Shown: positions 1 to 6,419 of the stretch, piece after piece | How positions within the stretch are numbered: the stretch's first letter is position 1 | Layout: each line of letters starts with the position of its first letter | Origin: Lachnospiraceae bacterium | GTDB lineage: Bacteria > Bacillota > Clostridia > Lachnospirales > Lachnospiraceae | NCBI GenBank assembly: GCA_900764225.1 | Contig: CAAFNG010000078.1 | Coordinates: forward strand, 1-19,974 | DNA: 19,974 nt | Direction of reading: 5' to 3' | Made by a program: the position numbers and the translations under genes | Notes under the pieces: generated by a model | The model's database searches: none | What the model saw: only the letters and a program-made list of their open reading frames with translations | Told to the model about the DNA's origin: nothing

Positions 1-1
1 G

Positions 2-544
2 GCCCAGTGGTATGGGCAGCAGTCCGGAAAGGGAGTAAAGCATCCGGTCACATCAAAACATATCAGGAAGTTATATAAGAGAAAACATGATTCAGTAACG
101 GATTATCTGCACAAGGTCACAAGGTATCTAGCAGAATACTGCCGGGAACAGGGGATCACCTGTATCGTTGCAGGGGATATCCGGAATATCCGGAGAGAAA
201 AAGACCTGGGACACAGGACAAACCAGAAGTTCCACAGCCTGCCGTATAACAGGATCTACATCATGCTGGAATATAAGCTGAAAAGATATGGGATCCGTTT
301 TGTAAAACAGGAAGAAAGTTATACTAGCCAGTGCAGTCCGCTGTCACCGAAAGTGGGGAAAAGATATGCAGAGCCGTCCAAACGGAAAGAGAGAGGGTTG
401 TACAGAGATGGAAACAGAACCTATAACGCAGATGCCGTAGGCGCATATAATGTCCTGAGAAAATATCACTCCGTATCCGGAGTAAAAAAAGAACTGTCCG
501 TAACCGGACTGAAAACACCGGAAATAATAAAAGTAGCTGTATAG
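2..544 (+). CDS. tnpB: TnpB-type RNA-guided nuclease of an IS200/IS605-family element, 3' part only
   Basis: The frame is open from base 2 to the stop at 542-544, so the gene starts upstream of the window and about 180 C-terminal residues are visible. The block GDIRNIR followed by TNQKFHSLPYNRI fits the middle of the RuvC-like fold, and NADAVGAYNVLRKY matches the final RuvC motif with its catalytic Asp. TnpB proteins are RNA-guided DNA endonucleases that help the transposon persist at its donor site. Between these blocks canonical TnpB has a four-Cys zinc finger. Here only one Cys is left (SQCSPLSP), and the second pair is replaced by RKERGLYRDG. I recall intact clostridial relatives that also lack these cysteines, so this may be a natural subgroup rather than decay. 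Family assignment is firm; activity is unknown because the N-terminus is outside the window. Confidence 0.88.
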   Translation, partial: AQWYGQQSGKGVKHPVTSKHIRKLYKRKHDSVTDYLHKVTRYLAEYCREQGITCIVAGDIRNIRREKDLGHRTNQKFHSLPYNRIYIMLEYKLKRYGIRFVKQEESYTSQCSPLSPKVGKRYAEPSKRKERGLYRDGNRTYNADAVGAYNVLRKYHSVSGVKKELSVTGLKTPEIIKVAV

Positions 545-643
545 CTCTAAAGAGCAAACAGTAGTGGTGTCATGGACGCACCCTGAAAAGGCGGTATCCC
601 GCCTTAATTCAGATGCTCTGGTAACTCAGTTGCCGAGTAGTTC
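545..643 (+). ncRNA. Candidate omega RNA scaffold / right end of the IS605-type element
   Basis: Right after the tnpB stop comes a hairpin-rich stretch. AAGGCGG (588-594) pairs perfectly with CCGCCTT (599-605) over a TATC loop, AGAGCA (551-556) can pair with TGCTCT (614-619), and ACTC (624-627) can pair with GAGT (635-638). In IS200/IS605 elements the transposon right end also encodes the guide RNA scaffold, and the guide is the flanking DNA just outside the end. The boundary near 643-646 is inferred, because an unrelated coding frame opens immediately afterwards. Exact ends need comparison with an empty site. Confidence 0.5.
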
Positions 644-907
644 ACTGATGCAAAAGCAGAAACTGAAATAAAAAAGGAAGACACAGTGCTTGCAAAACTT
701 TCTACAGTAAACAAAAAGGAAACAGAGGCATCTTCAGCAAAGACAGCTAACGCAACAAAGGTGACCAGTACAACGGATAAAACAACGAAGTCCTCTCCAA
801 AAACTGGAGACAGTACAGATGTGCAGTTATATGTGATTCTTATGCTCGTTTCAATAGGTGCTGCTGCAGGAGCTGGCGCTAAGAGAAAGCTTAAGACCCA
901 GCGGTAA
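641..907 (+). pseudogene. 3' fragment of a sortase-anchored surface protein, apparently cut by the TnpB element
   Basis: The frame is open from base 641, right after a TAG that belongs to the transposon end, to the stop at 905-907. Reading begins FTDAKAETEIKKEDTVLAK and continues through a Thr/Ser/Lys-rich stretch typical of wall-spanning regions. It then has SPKTGD (an LPXTG-type sorting motif with Ser in place of Leu), a hydrophobic segment (VQLYVILMLVSIGAAAGAG) and a basic tail (KRKLKTQR). This is a complete C-terminal cell-wall sorting signal. There is no signal peptide or N-terminal domain, and a GTG at 686 has no convincing ribosome binding site. I read it as the tail of a gene interrupted by the IS605-type insertion, with the 5' part presumably left of the window. 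Confidence 0.7.
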
Positions 908-950
908 TGACTTTAAAGCATTAAATTTAAAATAACTTCTATATAACGAA

Positions 951-971
951 GGGGCTGTTCTCGACAGCCCC
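951..971. repeat. Inverted repeat at the end of the IS1182-type remnant
   Basis: GGGGCTGT (951-958) is the exact reverse complement of ACAGCCCC (964-971) around a five-base loop. It lies just beyond the C-terminal coding remains of the transposase; one minus-strand frame across it reads NTKFVYSLGGCREQP, which I recall from the tail of related transposases. It could also act as a weak terminator, but no T-run follows. Confidence 0.5.
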
Positions 972-1023
972 CCAGACTGTAGACAAACTTGGTGTTGGGT
1001 CTTATGCCCAGCACCATTTTTCG

Positions 1024-1770
1024 CTAATAATCAATTCCTTTTTTATTTTTCTTAAAAAAGCCAAAAATCCGCTCTATGGTTTCTTTCCTTAATTGATAGA
1101 TCTGTCTGTTCCCGATCGTATGCCGGATGTCCTCCGCTGCCTCCATATATTCTTCTCACACATGACGTGTAACCAGCTTTACATGATCTTTGCTTTCAGT
1201 ACATTGTGAAAGATATTGACATCCGGCACACTTTTCGCCACAACTTTTATACTCTTTATATCCGTTTCTGTTTGTCGTGCTATAAGTTAATATTTGTGAT
1301 GCTGGACATATGTAACAATCATAGTACTCATCATACGCGAATTCGTGTTTCTTCAAAAATCCATCTTTTGTTTTGGGACAGCTATACGGGAACAGCGGCT
1401 TAATCCCATCTTCCAGCAATCGATGAGCGATTGTCGGTGTTTTATACCCTGCATCTGCAACTATCATTTGTGGGTTTAATTTATTCAACTTATCGTATAA
1501 AGTTTTAAAAGTGCGGCTGTCATGTTCATTTCCAGGATGTACTGTGTAACCAAGAATCCAGCCATGCTTATCACAGGCAGTTTCTACCGCATACGCAAAA
1601 ACATGTTTATGCTCACCTTTTCGAAACCACCCGCTTTCCGGATCACTGGTACTGCATTTTTGTGTTTTCACACCTTCTGGGATTTCTTCTGGTTCCGAAA
1701 GTGGGGCAGTTCCAGCACCTCCTGATGTTGGCGGCTGATTATCATCTTTTTTCTTTAGCGAAAATACCAT
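1024..1770 (-). pseudogene. IS1182-family DDE transposase, truncated and with an internal stop
   Basis: The minus-strand frame from 1770 carries typical IS1182 blocks: DPESGWFRKGEHKHVFAYAV, HPGNEHDSRTFK, VADAGYKTP (with a DDE-type Asp), the Cys-rich CGEKCAGCQYLSQC and DHVKLVTRHV. At 1156-1158 the frame meets TGA where relatives have Trp, then continues in phase with EEYMEAAEDIRHT and LRKETIERIFG to a TAG at 1024-1026. So one nonsense change (TGG to TGA) splits it. After IERIFG the sequence no longer follows the family, and C-terminal remains reappear in another frame toward 951, which indicates a deletion or frameshift. About 200 N-terminal residues, including the first catalytic region, are absent. 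The first 25 or so residues after 1770 look unrelated and may be linker. Confidence 0.85.
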
Positions 1771-1832
1771 AGCAGAAATGTTCTACATAATGTATACTAT
1801 ATTTGTTAGGAATCATAAATACACCATAAAGT

Positions 1833-1840
1833 AGAAAGGA
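1833..1840 (+). promoter_or_regulatory. Ribosome binding site, with a possible upstream -10, for the FN3/Big_2 secreted protein
   Basis: AGAAAGGA lies eight bases before the ATG at 1849. A TATACT hexamer at 1793-1798 is a fair -10, but no good -35 lies 16-18 bases upstream, so the promoter is tentative. Confidence 0.45.
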
Positions 1841-1848
1841 AAAAGCGT

Positions 1849-2967
1849 ATGAGAGGAAAATGGAAAAAAGCTTTATGTGGAATTCTGACAGGACTTATGC
1901 TTGCAACGGCGGTACCAGCTGCGGTTCCGGAGCTGATCAGCGCAACAGAAGTACAGGCGGCAGTAACTGTAGCAGCGCCGGCCATGTCTTCTATTAAGAT
2001 CTCCGGAAAGAAAAAGATCATTTTCAGCTGGAAACAGGTAAAAGGCGCCGCCGGATACCGGGTATACCGCAAGACCGGAAACAGTGGATGGAAAACGGTA
2101 AAAAATATTGCGGGAAGTAAGAATATTACTTTTACCGATACAAAAGTAAACACCGGATCACGTTATACTTACACGGTAAAAGCCTACCGGAAATCCGGAA
2201 AAAATACAATCTGGAGTGGATATAATAAAAAAGGACTGACAGCGATCGCAGGTCTGAATTATCTTACCATGAACAAGGCCAGCCTGACACTGGCACCGAA
2301 AAAAACTTATACACTGAAGATCAATGGCACCAGTCTGAAACCGTCATGGAAAAGCAGCAACACAAAGGTTGTCAGCGTAAATTCAGCCGGAAAGATCACC
2401 ACAGTAAAAACAGGAACAGCGGTTATTATAGCGACTCTTGGCGGCAGAAAATTCACCTGCAAGGTTACTGTAAAGAATCCGACCTCGGCTAATACCAGAC
2501 TGACGCAGAATTATACCAAACTGAAAAAATACATCAGTCAGAACGGCAGATATACCGAAGACGGAAGTCAGTTTATAAATGTCAAAGTAACTGAAGAAAG
2601 TACTCTGATGATCGGTTATCTGAAAAAAGAAGATAAGATAGATATCGGGATGCTGATCTCAGTGCCTTCAGACGGAGTCCAGGCAGGACTGGATATTATC
2701 GGAAACTGTGCGAAATCTGATACGATCAGTGTGAAGTCCGCTGTGGCATCAGAGGGAGTCGCTGTGCTGGTAACTTCTTCCACAAAAGCATCTGCTTATA
2801 AAGGACAGAATCTGACCTTCCTGTATACAAACGGAAAAAAAGCCATGTCAGAGCTGCAGGATTCTTCCAACACCATGATGAGGGCTGCCATGGAGGCTGC
2901 AAATGCCTATCTGAAAAAGAATTTAAACCTGACAATGAAGGATCTGGGATTCACTGCTTACAAATAA
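1849..2967 (+). CDS. Secreted protein with FN3-like and Big_2-like domains
   Basis: The 372-residue protein starts with a clear signal peptide: basic MRGKWKK, a hydrophobic core, and a likely cut after VQA at residue 37. Residues about 46-135 resemble a fibronectin type III or similar beta-sandwich (IIFSWKQVKGAAGYRVYRK, then TFTDTKVNTGSRYTYTVKAY). Residues about 138-207 match the bacterial Ig-like Big_2 pattern (LTMNKASLTLAPKKTYTL, WKSSNTKVVSVNSAGKIT, TGTAVIIATLGG). Residues 215-372 are not recognised. There is no sorting signal, lipobox or C-terminal membrane segment, so the protein is probably released or held non-covalently at the surface. Such domain pairs are common in clostridial exoproteins and suggest a binding role, but the ligand cannot be told. 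It has its own ribosome binding site and sits between mobile-element debris and the thi operon, with no functional link to either. Confidence 0.8.
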   Translation: MRGKWKKALCGILTGLMLATAVPAAVPELISATEVQAAVTVAAPAMSSIKISGKKKIIFSWKQVKGAAGYRVYRKTGNSGWKTVKNIAGSKNITFTDTKVNTGSRYTYTVKAYRKSGKNTIWSGYNKKGLTAIAGLNYLTMNKASLTLAPKKTYTLKINGTSLKPSWKSSNTKVVSVNSAGKITTVKTGTAVIIATLGGRKFTCKVTVKNPTSANTRLTQNYTKLKKYISQNGRYTEDGSQFINVKVTEESTLMIGYLKKEDKIDIGMLISVPSDGVQAGLDIIGNCAKSDTISVKSAVASEGVAVLVTSSTKASAYKGQNLTFLYTNGKKAMSELQDSSNTMMRAAMEAANAYLKKNLNLTMKDLGFTAYK

Positions 2968-2992
2968 GTCTGGAATAAAAGATCTATTATTC

Positions 2993-3021
2993 TTGACAGG
3001 GAACAGGATCGGCATTATACT
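2993..3021 (+). promoter_or_regulatory. Sigma-A promoter of the thiSGH operon
   Basis: TTGACA (2993-2998), a 17-base spacer and TATACT (3016-3021) form a near-consensus promoter placed directly before the TPP riboswitch. A start site near 3028 would give a leader of roughly 330 nt before thiS. Confidence 0.85.
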
Positions 3022-3032
3022 AAACCATGTAA

Positions 3033-3123
3033 ATAACAGGGGAGCTTGTGATGGCAGGCTGAGAGGAAGTCTTCAACTTCGACCCATATACCTGATTTGG
3101 ATAATGCCAACGTAGGAACGTAT
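3033..3123 (+). promoter_or_regulatory. TPP riboswitch (THI element)
   Basis: All conserved blocks of the TPP aptamer are present in order: GGGGAGC at 3039-3045, GCTGAGAGGAA from 3058, GACCC at 3081-3085, ACCTGAT near 3090-3096, and GGATAATGCCAACGTAGGA from about 3099. It is followed by an intrinsic terminator. In Firmicutes this arrangement stops transcription when thiamine pyrophosphate is bound. Downstream are thiS, thiG and thiH, which make the thiazole half of thiamine. Confidence 0.97.
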
Positions 3124-3137
3124 AGGATGAATTTACG

Positions 3138-3165
3138 GGAGATACCTTGGTGTATCTCCTTTTTT
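3138..3165 (+). terminator. Riboswitch-controlled intrinsic terminator
   Basis: GGAGATAC (3138-3145) pairs perfectly with GTATCTCC (3152-3159) over a six-base loop and is followed by six T (3160-3165). It is the likely expression platform of the TPP riboswitch. Confidence 0.9.
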
Positions 3166-3179
3166 ATTGAATGCGGATG

Positions 3180-3320
3180 TTTTTTGTCCGATCGAATACG
3201 TAAGATCAGGATTTACAAAGAAGTACTTTACAATTAAACATGGGAAATTTTGAGAGTGAACTGAGTTCATGAAGGGGTGCACCACCGCGGGTGTATTTCT
3301 TTGTGGACTCTTTTTTTATT
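3180..3320 (+). promoter_or_regulatory. Second structured leader element before thiS, unidentified
   Basis: About 190 bases separate the riboswitch terminator from thiS. ACAAAGAA (3215-3222) is the exact complement of TTCTTTGT (3297-3304) and would close a domain of some 90 nt. Inside it TGAACT/AGTTCA and TGCACC (3278-3283) with GGGTGTA (3289-3295) can form stems. AGAGT (3253-3257) can alternatively pair with ACTCT (3307-3311), directly before a seven-T run (3311-3317), as a terminator would. ACCGCGG at 3284-3290 resembles the T-box core, but the UGG bulge and room for a specifier stem are missing. I recall a reported candidate RNA class named for its position before thiS, but could not compare the two. 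Confidence 0.45.
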
Positions 3321-3357
3321 AACGAATAGTTTTTGAAATTTCCGGAAAGGAGCGATT

Positions 3358-3561
3358 ATGATCACAGTAAATGGTGAAACCAGAACACTGGAAAATCCAG
3401 TAACAGTAACAGAATATCTGGAAGCATGTAACTATGTTCCGGTGCAGGTTGTAGTGGAGCTGAATGAAGAAATCATTAAAAGAGAGACTTACGATACAAC
3501 AGTACTGAAAGATGGAGATGTTGTGGAAATCCTGCAGTTTATGGGTGGCGGAAGCTGCTGA
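3358..3561 (+). CDS. thiS: Sulfur carrier protein ThiS
   Basis: A 67-residue ubiquitin-like beta-grasp protein; the ribosome binding site GGAAAGGAG ends five bases before the ATG. ThiS is adenylated at its C-terminal Gly, converted to a thiocarboxylate and used by ThiG as sulfur donor for the thiazole ring of thiamine. Features seen are the ITVNGE start, LKDGDVVEILQFMGGG near the end, and family-typical length. The protein does not stop at Gly-Gly: it ends MGGGSC, two residues past the glycines. The terminal carboxylate must belong to Gly for chemistry, so removal of Ser-Cys would be needed, as known for CysO and HcyS carriers cut by JAMM proteases. It leads the thi operon, followed by thiG after 48 bases. 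No thiF lies in this operon. Confidence 0.93.
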   Translation: MITVNGETRTLENPVTVTEYLEACNYVPVQVVVELNEEIIKRETYDTTVLKDGDVVEILQFMGGGSC

Positions 3562-3609
3562 TGTGAAAATATTTTCTGTAAACAGATAAAAGAAAGGTGG
3601 ACATAAAAA

Positions 3610-4395
3610 ATGACAACAGCAAACACAAATGAAGACAAACTGGTTCTGGGAGGCCATGAGTTTACTTCCCGTTTTATCCTTGGTTCAGGAAAATTTTCCC
3701 TGGAGCTTGTAAAAGCATGTATTGAAAAAGCAGGAACACAGATCGTAACACTTGCTCTCCGCCGTGCAAATGAAGGTGGACTTGCGAACATTCTGGACTA
3801 TGTCCCGAAGGATATCACACTTCTTCCGAATACATCCGGAGCCAGAAACGCACAGGAAGCAGTACGCATTGCAAGGCTTTCCCGCGAGCTTGGCTGCGGA
3901 GATTTTGTAAAGATCGAAGTTATTCATGACTCCAAATATCTTCTTCCGGATAACTATGAGACTATCAAGGCAACAGAGATCCTTGCAAAAGAGGGCTTTG
4001 TTGTCATGCCGTACATGTATCCTGACCTGAATGCAGCCAGAGATCTGGTGAATGCAGGAGCTGCCTGTGTGATGCCACTTGGTTCTCCGATCGGTTCCAA
4101 TAAGGGAATCTGCACAAAAGAATTTATCCAGATCCTGATTGACGAGATCGATCTTCCGATCATCGTGGATGCAGGAATCGGTCGTCCGTCACAGGCCTGT
4201 GAGGCTATGGAAATGGGCGCGGCAGCAGTTATGGCGAATACAGCAATCGCAACAGCCGGTGATGTACGTGTAATGGCAGAGGCCTTCAAAAAAGCCATTG
4301 AAGCAGGAAGAAGCGCATATCTTTCCGGAATGGGAAGAACTCTGGAGCGTGGTGCAAGCGCGTCTTCACCACTGACAGGATTTCTTCATGAGTGA
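3610..4395 (+). CDS. thiG: Thiazole synthase ThiG
   Basis: The 261-residue protein is full length for ThiG. It condenses 1-deoxy-D-xylulose 5-phosphate, the dehydroglycine made by ThiH and the ThiS thiocarboxylate into thiazole phosphate in the cytoplasm. Family motifs run in order: GSGKFS, VTLALRR (residues about 45-52), [11 protein letters not shown] (71-81), VKIEV with the Schiff-base Lys at 101, and the TIM-barrel phosphate-binding stretches [16 protein letters not shown] and [11 protein letters not shown] near residues 150-195. The start at 3610 has AGAAAGGTGG upstream. thiH follows in the same direction, so the two products for the ThiG reaction are co-expressed under the TPP riboswitch. 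Confidence 0.97.
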   Translation: MTTANTNEDKLVLGGHEFTSRFILGSGKFSLELVKACIEKAGTQIVTLALRRANEGGLANILDYVPKDITLLPNTSGARNAQEAVRIARLSRELGCGDFVKIEVIHDSKYLLPDNYETIKATEILAKEGFVVMPYMYPDLNAARDLVNAGAACVMPLGSPIGSNKGICTKEFIQILIDEIDLPIIVDAGIGRPSQACEAMEMGAAAVMANTAIATAGDVRVMAEAFKKAIEAGRSAYLSGMGRTLERGASASSPLTGFLHE

Positions 4396-4529
4396 TAAGA
4401 ACGCTGATCAGAGAGCGTACAGATAAAAATATTCCAGGAGCAGACAGTATACGATCCCGGAGATGTCTGAACGGAAGGCGGATTGAAAATATCCGATTGA
4501 CTATATACGAGAGGAGAATCTTAACAATA

Positions 4530-5771
4530 ATGGAAGAAACAGTACAGGCCGGTCAGCAGGACGGCCATTTTAATGAAAGTATCGTAAATGAAGAAATTCT
4601 GGAAGATATGAAAAAGAACCGTATCGATCATATGAAATACCTTCCGGATATGGAGCAGCTGGAAGAATCTGATGTAATGGATCAGGTTATTTCTGCAATG
4701 AATGCATATGATTATGATAAATATACAGAAGCAGATGTACGGAGGGCACTTGCTCATGACAACCGTACGCCGGAGGATTTTAAAGCCCTGCTTTCGCCAG
4801 CAGCACTTCCACTTCTGGAAGAAATCGCACAGGCGGCACGGATCGAAACAAGGAAACATTTTGGAAACAGTATCTGCATGTTTACACCGATCTATATTGC
4901 AAACTACTGTGAGAACTACTGCATTTACTGCGGATTTAACTGTCATAACAAAATCCGCCGTGCACAGCTGAATGCAGATGAGATCGAAAAAGAGATGGCA
5001 GCTATTGCAGAAACCGGACTCCAGGAGATACTGATCCTTACCGGAGAGAGCAAAACCAAGTCTAATGTGGAATATATCGGAAAGGCCTGTGAGATCGCCC
5101 GGAAATATTTCAAGGTAGTCGGCCTTGAAGTGTATCCGATGAATTCTGATGAGTACGCATATCTTCACAAATGCGGCGCAGATTATGTAACTGTTTTTCA
5201 GGAAACATATAATTCTGATAAGTATGAGACACTGCATCTGGCAGGTCACAAGAGGATTTTTCCATATAGATTAAATACACAGGAACGTGCGTTAAAAGGC
5301 GGCATGCGAGGAGTCGGTTTTGCAGCTCTTCTGGGACTGGATGATTTCCGCAAAGATGCTTTTGCAACAGGATATCACGCATATCTTTTGCAGAGGAAAT
5401 ATCCACACGCAGAGATTGCTTTTTCCTGCCCGAGACTTCGCCCGATCATCAACAATGACCGAATCAATCCGAAAGATGTCCACGAACCGCAGCTTCTTCA
5501 GGTAGTTTGTGCATATCGTCTGTTTATGCCATTTGCAAGCATTACCGTATCCACCAGAGAGTGCGAGCGTGTCCGCGATAATCTGGTAAATATCGCAGCA
5601 ACCAAGATTTCAGCAGGTGTCAGCACAGGAATCGGAAGCCATGTAGATGATATTGAGGATAAAGGTGATGACCAGTTTGAGATTTCAGACGGAAGATCTG
5701 TGGATGAAGTTTTTAATGCACTGAAAGATCATGGTCTGCAGCCGGTGATGAATGATTATATCTATCTGTAA
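4530..5771 (+). CDS. thiH: 2-iminoacetate synthase ThiH (radical SAM tyrosine lyase)
   Basis: ThiH cleaves tyrosine by radical SAM chemistry to p-cresol and dehydroglycine, which feeds ThiG. The radical SAM cluster motif CENYCIYC is at residues 127-134, and the C-terminal block GDDQFEISDGRSVDEV is typical of ThiH. The related hydrogenase maturase HydG is excluded because its second C-terminal Cys-containing cluster domain is absent. I place the start at the ATG at 4530, 413 residues, preceded by GAGGAG (4511-4516, a rather long 13-base spacing). The same frame is open back to a GTG at 4392 that overlaps the thiG stop, but the extra 46 residues are Arg-rich, rare-codon-rich and unlike the family. 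The 134-base gap after thiG holds small hairpins only. Confidence 0.95.
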   Translation: MEETVQAGQQDGHFNESIVNEEILEDMKKNRIDHMKYLPDMEQLEESDVMDQVISAMNAYDYDKYTEADVRRALAHDNRTPEDFKALLSPAALPLLEEIAQAARIETRKHFGNSICMFTPIYIANYCENYCIYCGFNCHNKIRRAQLNADEIEKEMAAIAETGLQEILILTGESKTKSNVEYIGKACEIARKYFKVVGLEVYPMNSDEYAYLHKCGADYVTVFQETYNSDKYETLHLAGHKRIFPYRLNTQERALKGGMRGVGFAALLGLDDFRKDAFATGYHAYLLQRKYPHAEIAFSCPRLRPIINNDRINPKDVHEPQLLQVVCAYRLFMPFASITVSTRECERVRDNLVNIAATKISAGVSTGIGSHVDDIEDKGDDQFEISDGRSVDEVFNALKDHGLQPVMNDYIYL

Positions 5772-5972
5772 AATAAATGTGATGGTTAATAATTATTATC
5801 AACAATATTTGGGAAAAGGGATAATGTCATACACGCGTATAGATGATTGTACAAACAGCAGGGGATAACTTCTGTGGAATATGTGGAAAACCATCCGCTC
5901 GAAAAAGCGATTTTTCAGGACGGGTGTGGATAACTGTTTCGCAAGAGTTTTTCTGGAAAGATTTTTGCCAAA
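5772..5972. other. AT-rich intergenic region with a Fur-box-like site and DnaA-box-like repeats
   Basis: No gene is seen. At 5787-5801 there is a 14 of 15 match to the Fur-family core TGATAATNATTATCA, including the perfect palindrome TAATAATTATTA (5787-5798). TTATCA (5796-5801) and GATAAT (5820-5825) could form a promoter with an 18-base spacer. Farther on, TGTGGATAA at 5925-5933 is a perfect DnaA box on the minus strand (TTATCCACA), TGTGGAAAA at 5882-5890 also fits TTWTNCACA, and TGTGGAATA at 5873-5881 is a degenerate copy. GAAAAA-GCGA-TTTTTC forms a hairpin near 5900-5917. All functions are inferred. Confidence 0.4.
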
Positions 5973-5975
5973 TAG

Positions 5976-6188
5976 GATAAATTTCTGGATAATGCAGACT
6001 TGGATGAAATAAAGGAGGTCATTGCGATGACGAGAATTGGTCAGATGTTACTGGATGAGGGAATGGAACAGGGCATGGAGCTGACACAATATTTACTGGA
6101 CAGAAACCGCACAGAAGACCTGAAACGAGCTGTTAAAGATGAAGCTTACCGCAAAAAACTCTTGGAAGAGCTGAATTCACAAGGCTGA
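5976..6188 (+). pseudogene. C-terminal remnant of an Rpn/YhgA-type nuclease family protein
   Basis: The frame is open from 5976 (just after a TAG) to the stop at 6186-6188 and reads DKFLDNADLDEIKEVIAM, then RIGQMLLDEGMEQGMELTQYL, then DDL-like repeats ending KKLLEELNSQG. The EGMEQGME stretch and the ending with DLKRAVKDEAYRKKLLEEL resemble the tails of Rpn (PD-(D/E)XK, recombination-promoting nuclease/putative transposase) proteins common in Lachnospiraceae. The catalytic N-terminal domain is absent, so this is most likely a leftover. An ATG at 6027 preceded by AAAGGAGG (6011-6018) could still allow a peptide of about 53 residues to be made. Confidence 0.45.
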
Positions 6189-6344
6189 TTGCGTTTTCAC
6201 AAAAGTATTCAACGGCACTGAATCGTATGCAAAAATCGTGGAAAATACACCGATAACAGAAGAAAATCAGAATAAAAATCTACAAAATCAGCATTAATGG
6301 TGCTACTACTGGAAATCTCCTGAAAACGGTTTCCAATCTGACAG
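6189..6344. other. Intergenic region upstream of sbp
   Basis: No gene or known RNA is recognised. The only structure seen is an inverted repeat, TGAAAAC (6321-6327) with GTTTTCA (6344-6350), 16 bases apart, which ends on the possible -35 of sbp and could be an operator. Confidence 0.35.
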
Positions 6345-6374
6345 TTTTCATATGGACTTACTCATGTTTATAAT
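6345..6374 (+). promoter_or_regulatory. Probable sbp promoter
   Basis: TATAAT (6369-6374) is a perfect -10. TTTTCA (6345-6350) with an 18-base spacer is a moderate -35 (four of six). It overlaps one arm of the TGAAAAC/GTTTTCA inverted repeat. A strong AGGAGG (6407-6412) lies before the sbp ATG at 6420. Confidence 0.6.
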
Positions 6375-6419
6375 AGCCCCAACAACAAAACACGAGGCAA
6401 AAAACAGGAGGTAAGTATT

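Larger units (their letters stand above)
951..1775 (-). mobile_element. Decayed IS1182-family insertion sequence
   Basis: This covers the terminal inverted repeat at 951-971 and the transposase remains up to about 1775. Only the C-terminal half of the transposase and one end are recognisable. The N-terminal half and the opposite end are missing, because the promoter and start of the next gene begin within 80 bases of 1770. The copy cannot be autonomous. The right boundary is approximate. Confidence 0.65.

Noticed and set aside
951..971. Simple terminator of the surface protein gene
   Set aside because: No T-run follows, and it coincides with the end of the IS1182-type remnant.
3180..3320. 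T-box riboswitch before thiS
   Set aside because: Only ACCGCGG resembles the T-box core; the UGGN bulge is absent and there is too little space for stem I with a specifier loop.
4521..5249. Antisense frame of 242 codons opposite thiH
   Set aside because: Composition is typical of a shadow frame and it overlaps the radical SAM core of thiH.
4530..5771. HydG (hydrogenase maturase) instead of ThiH
   Set aside because: The HydG C-terminal second cluster domain is missing and the gene follows thiS and thiG under a TPP riboswitch.
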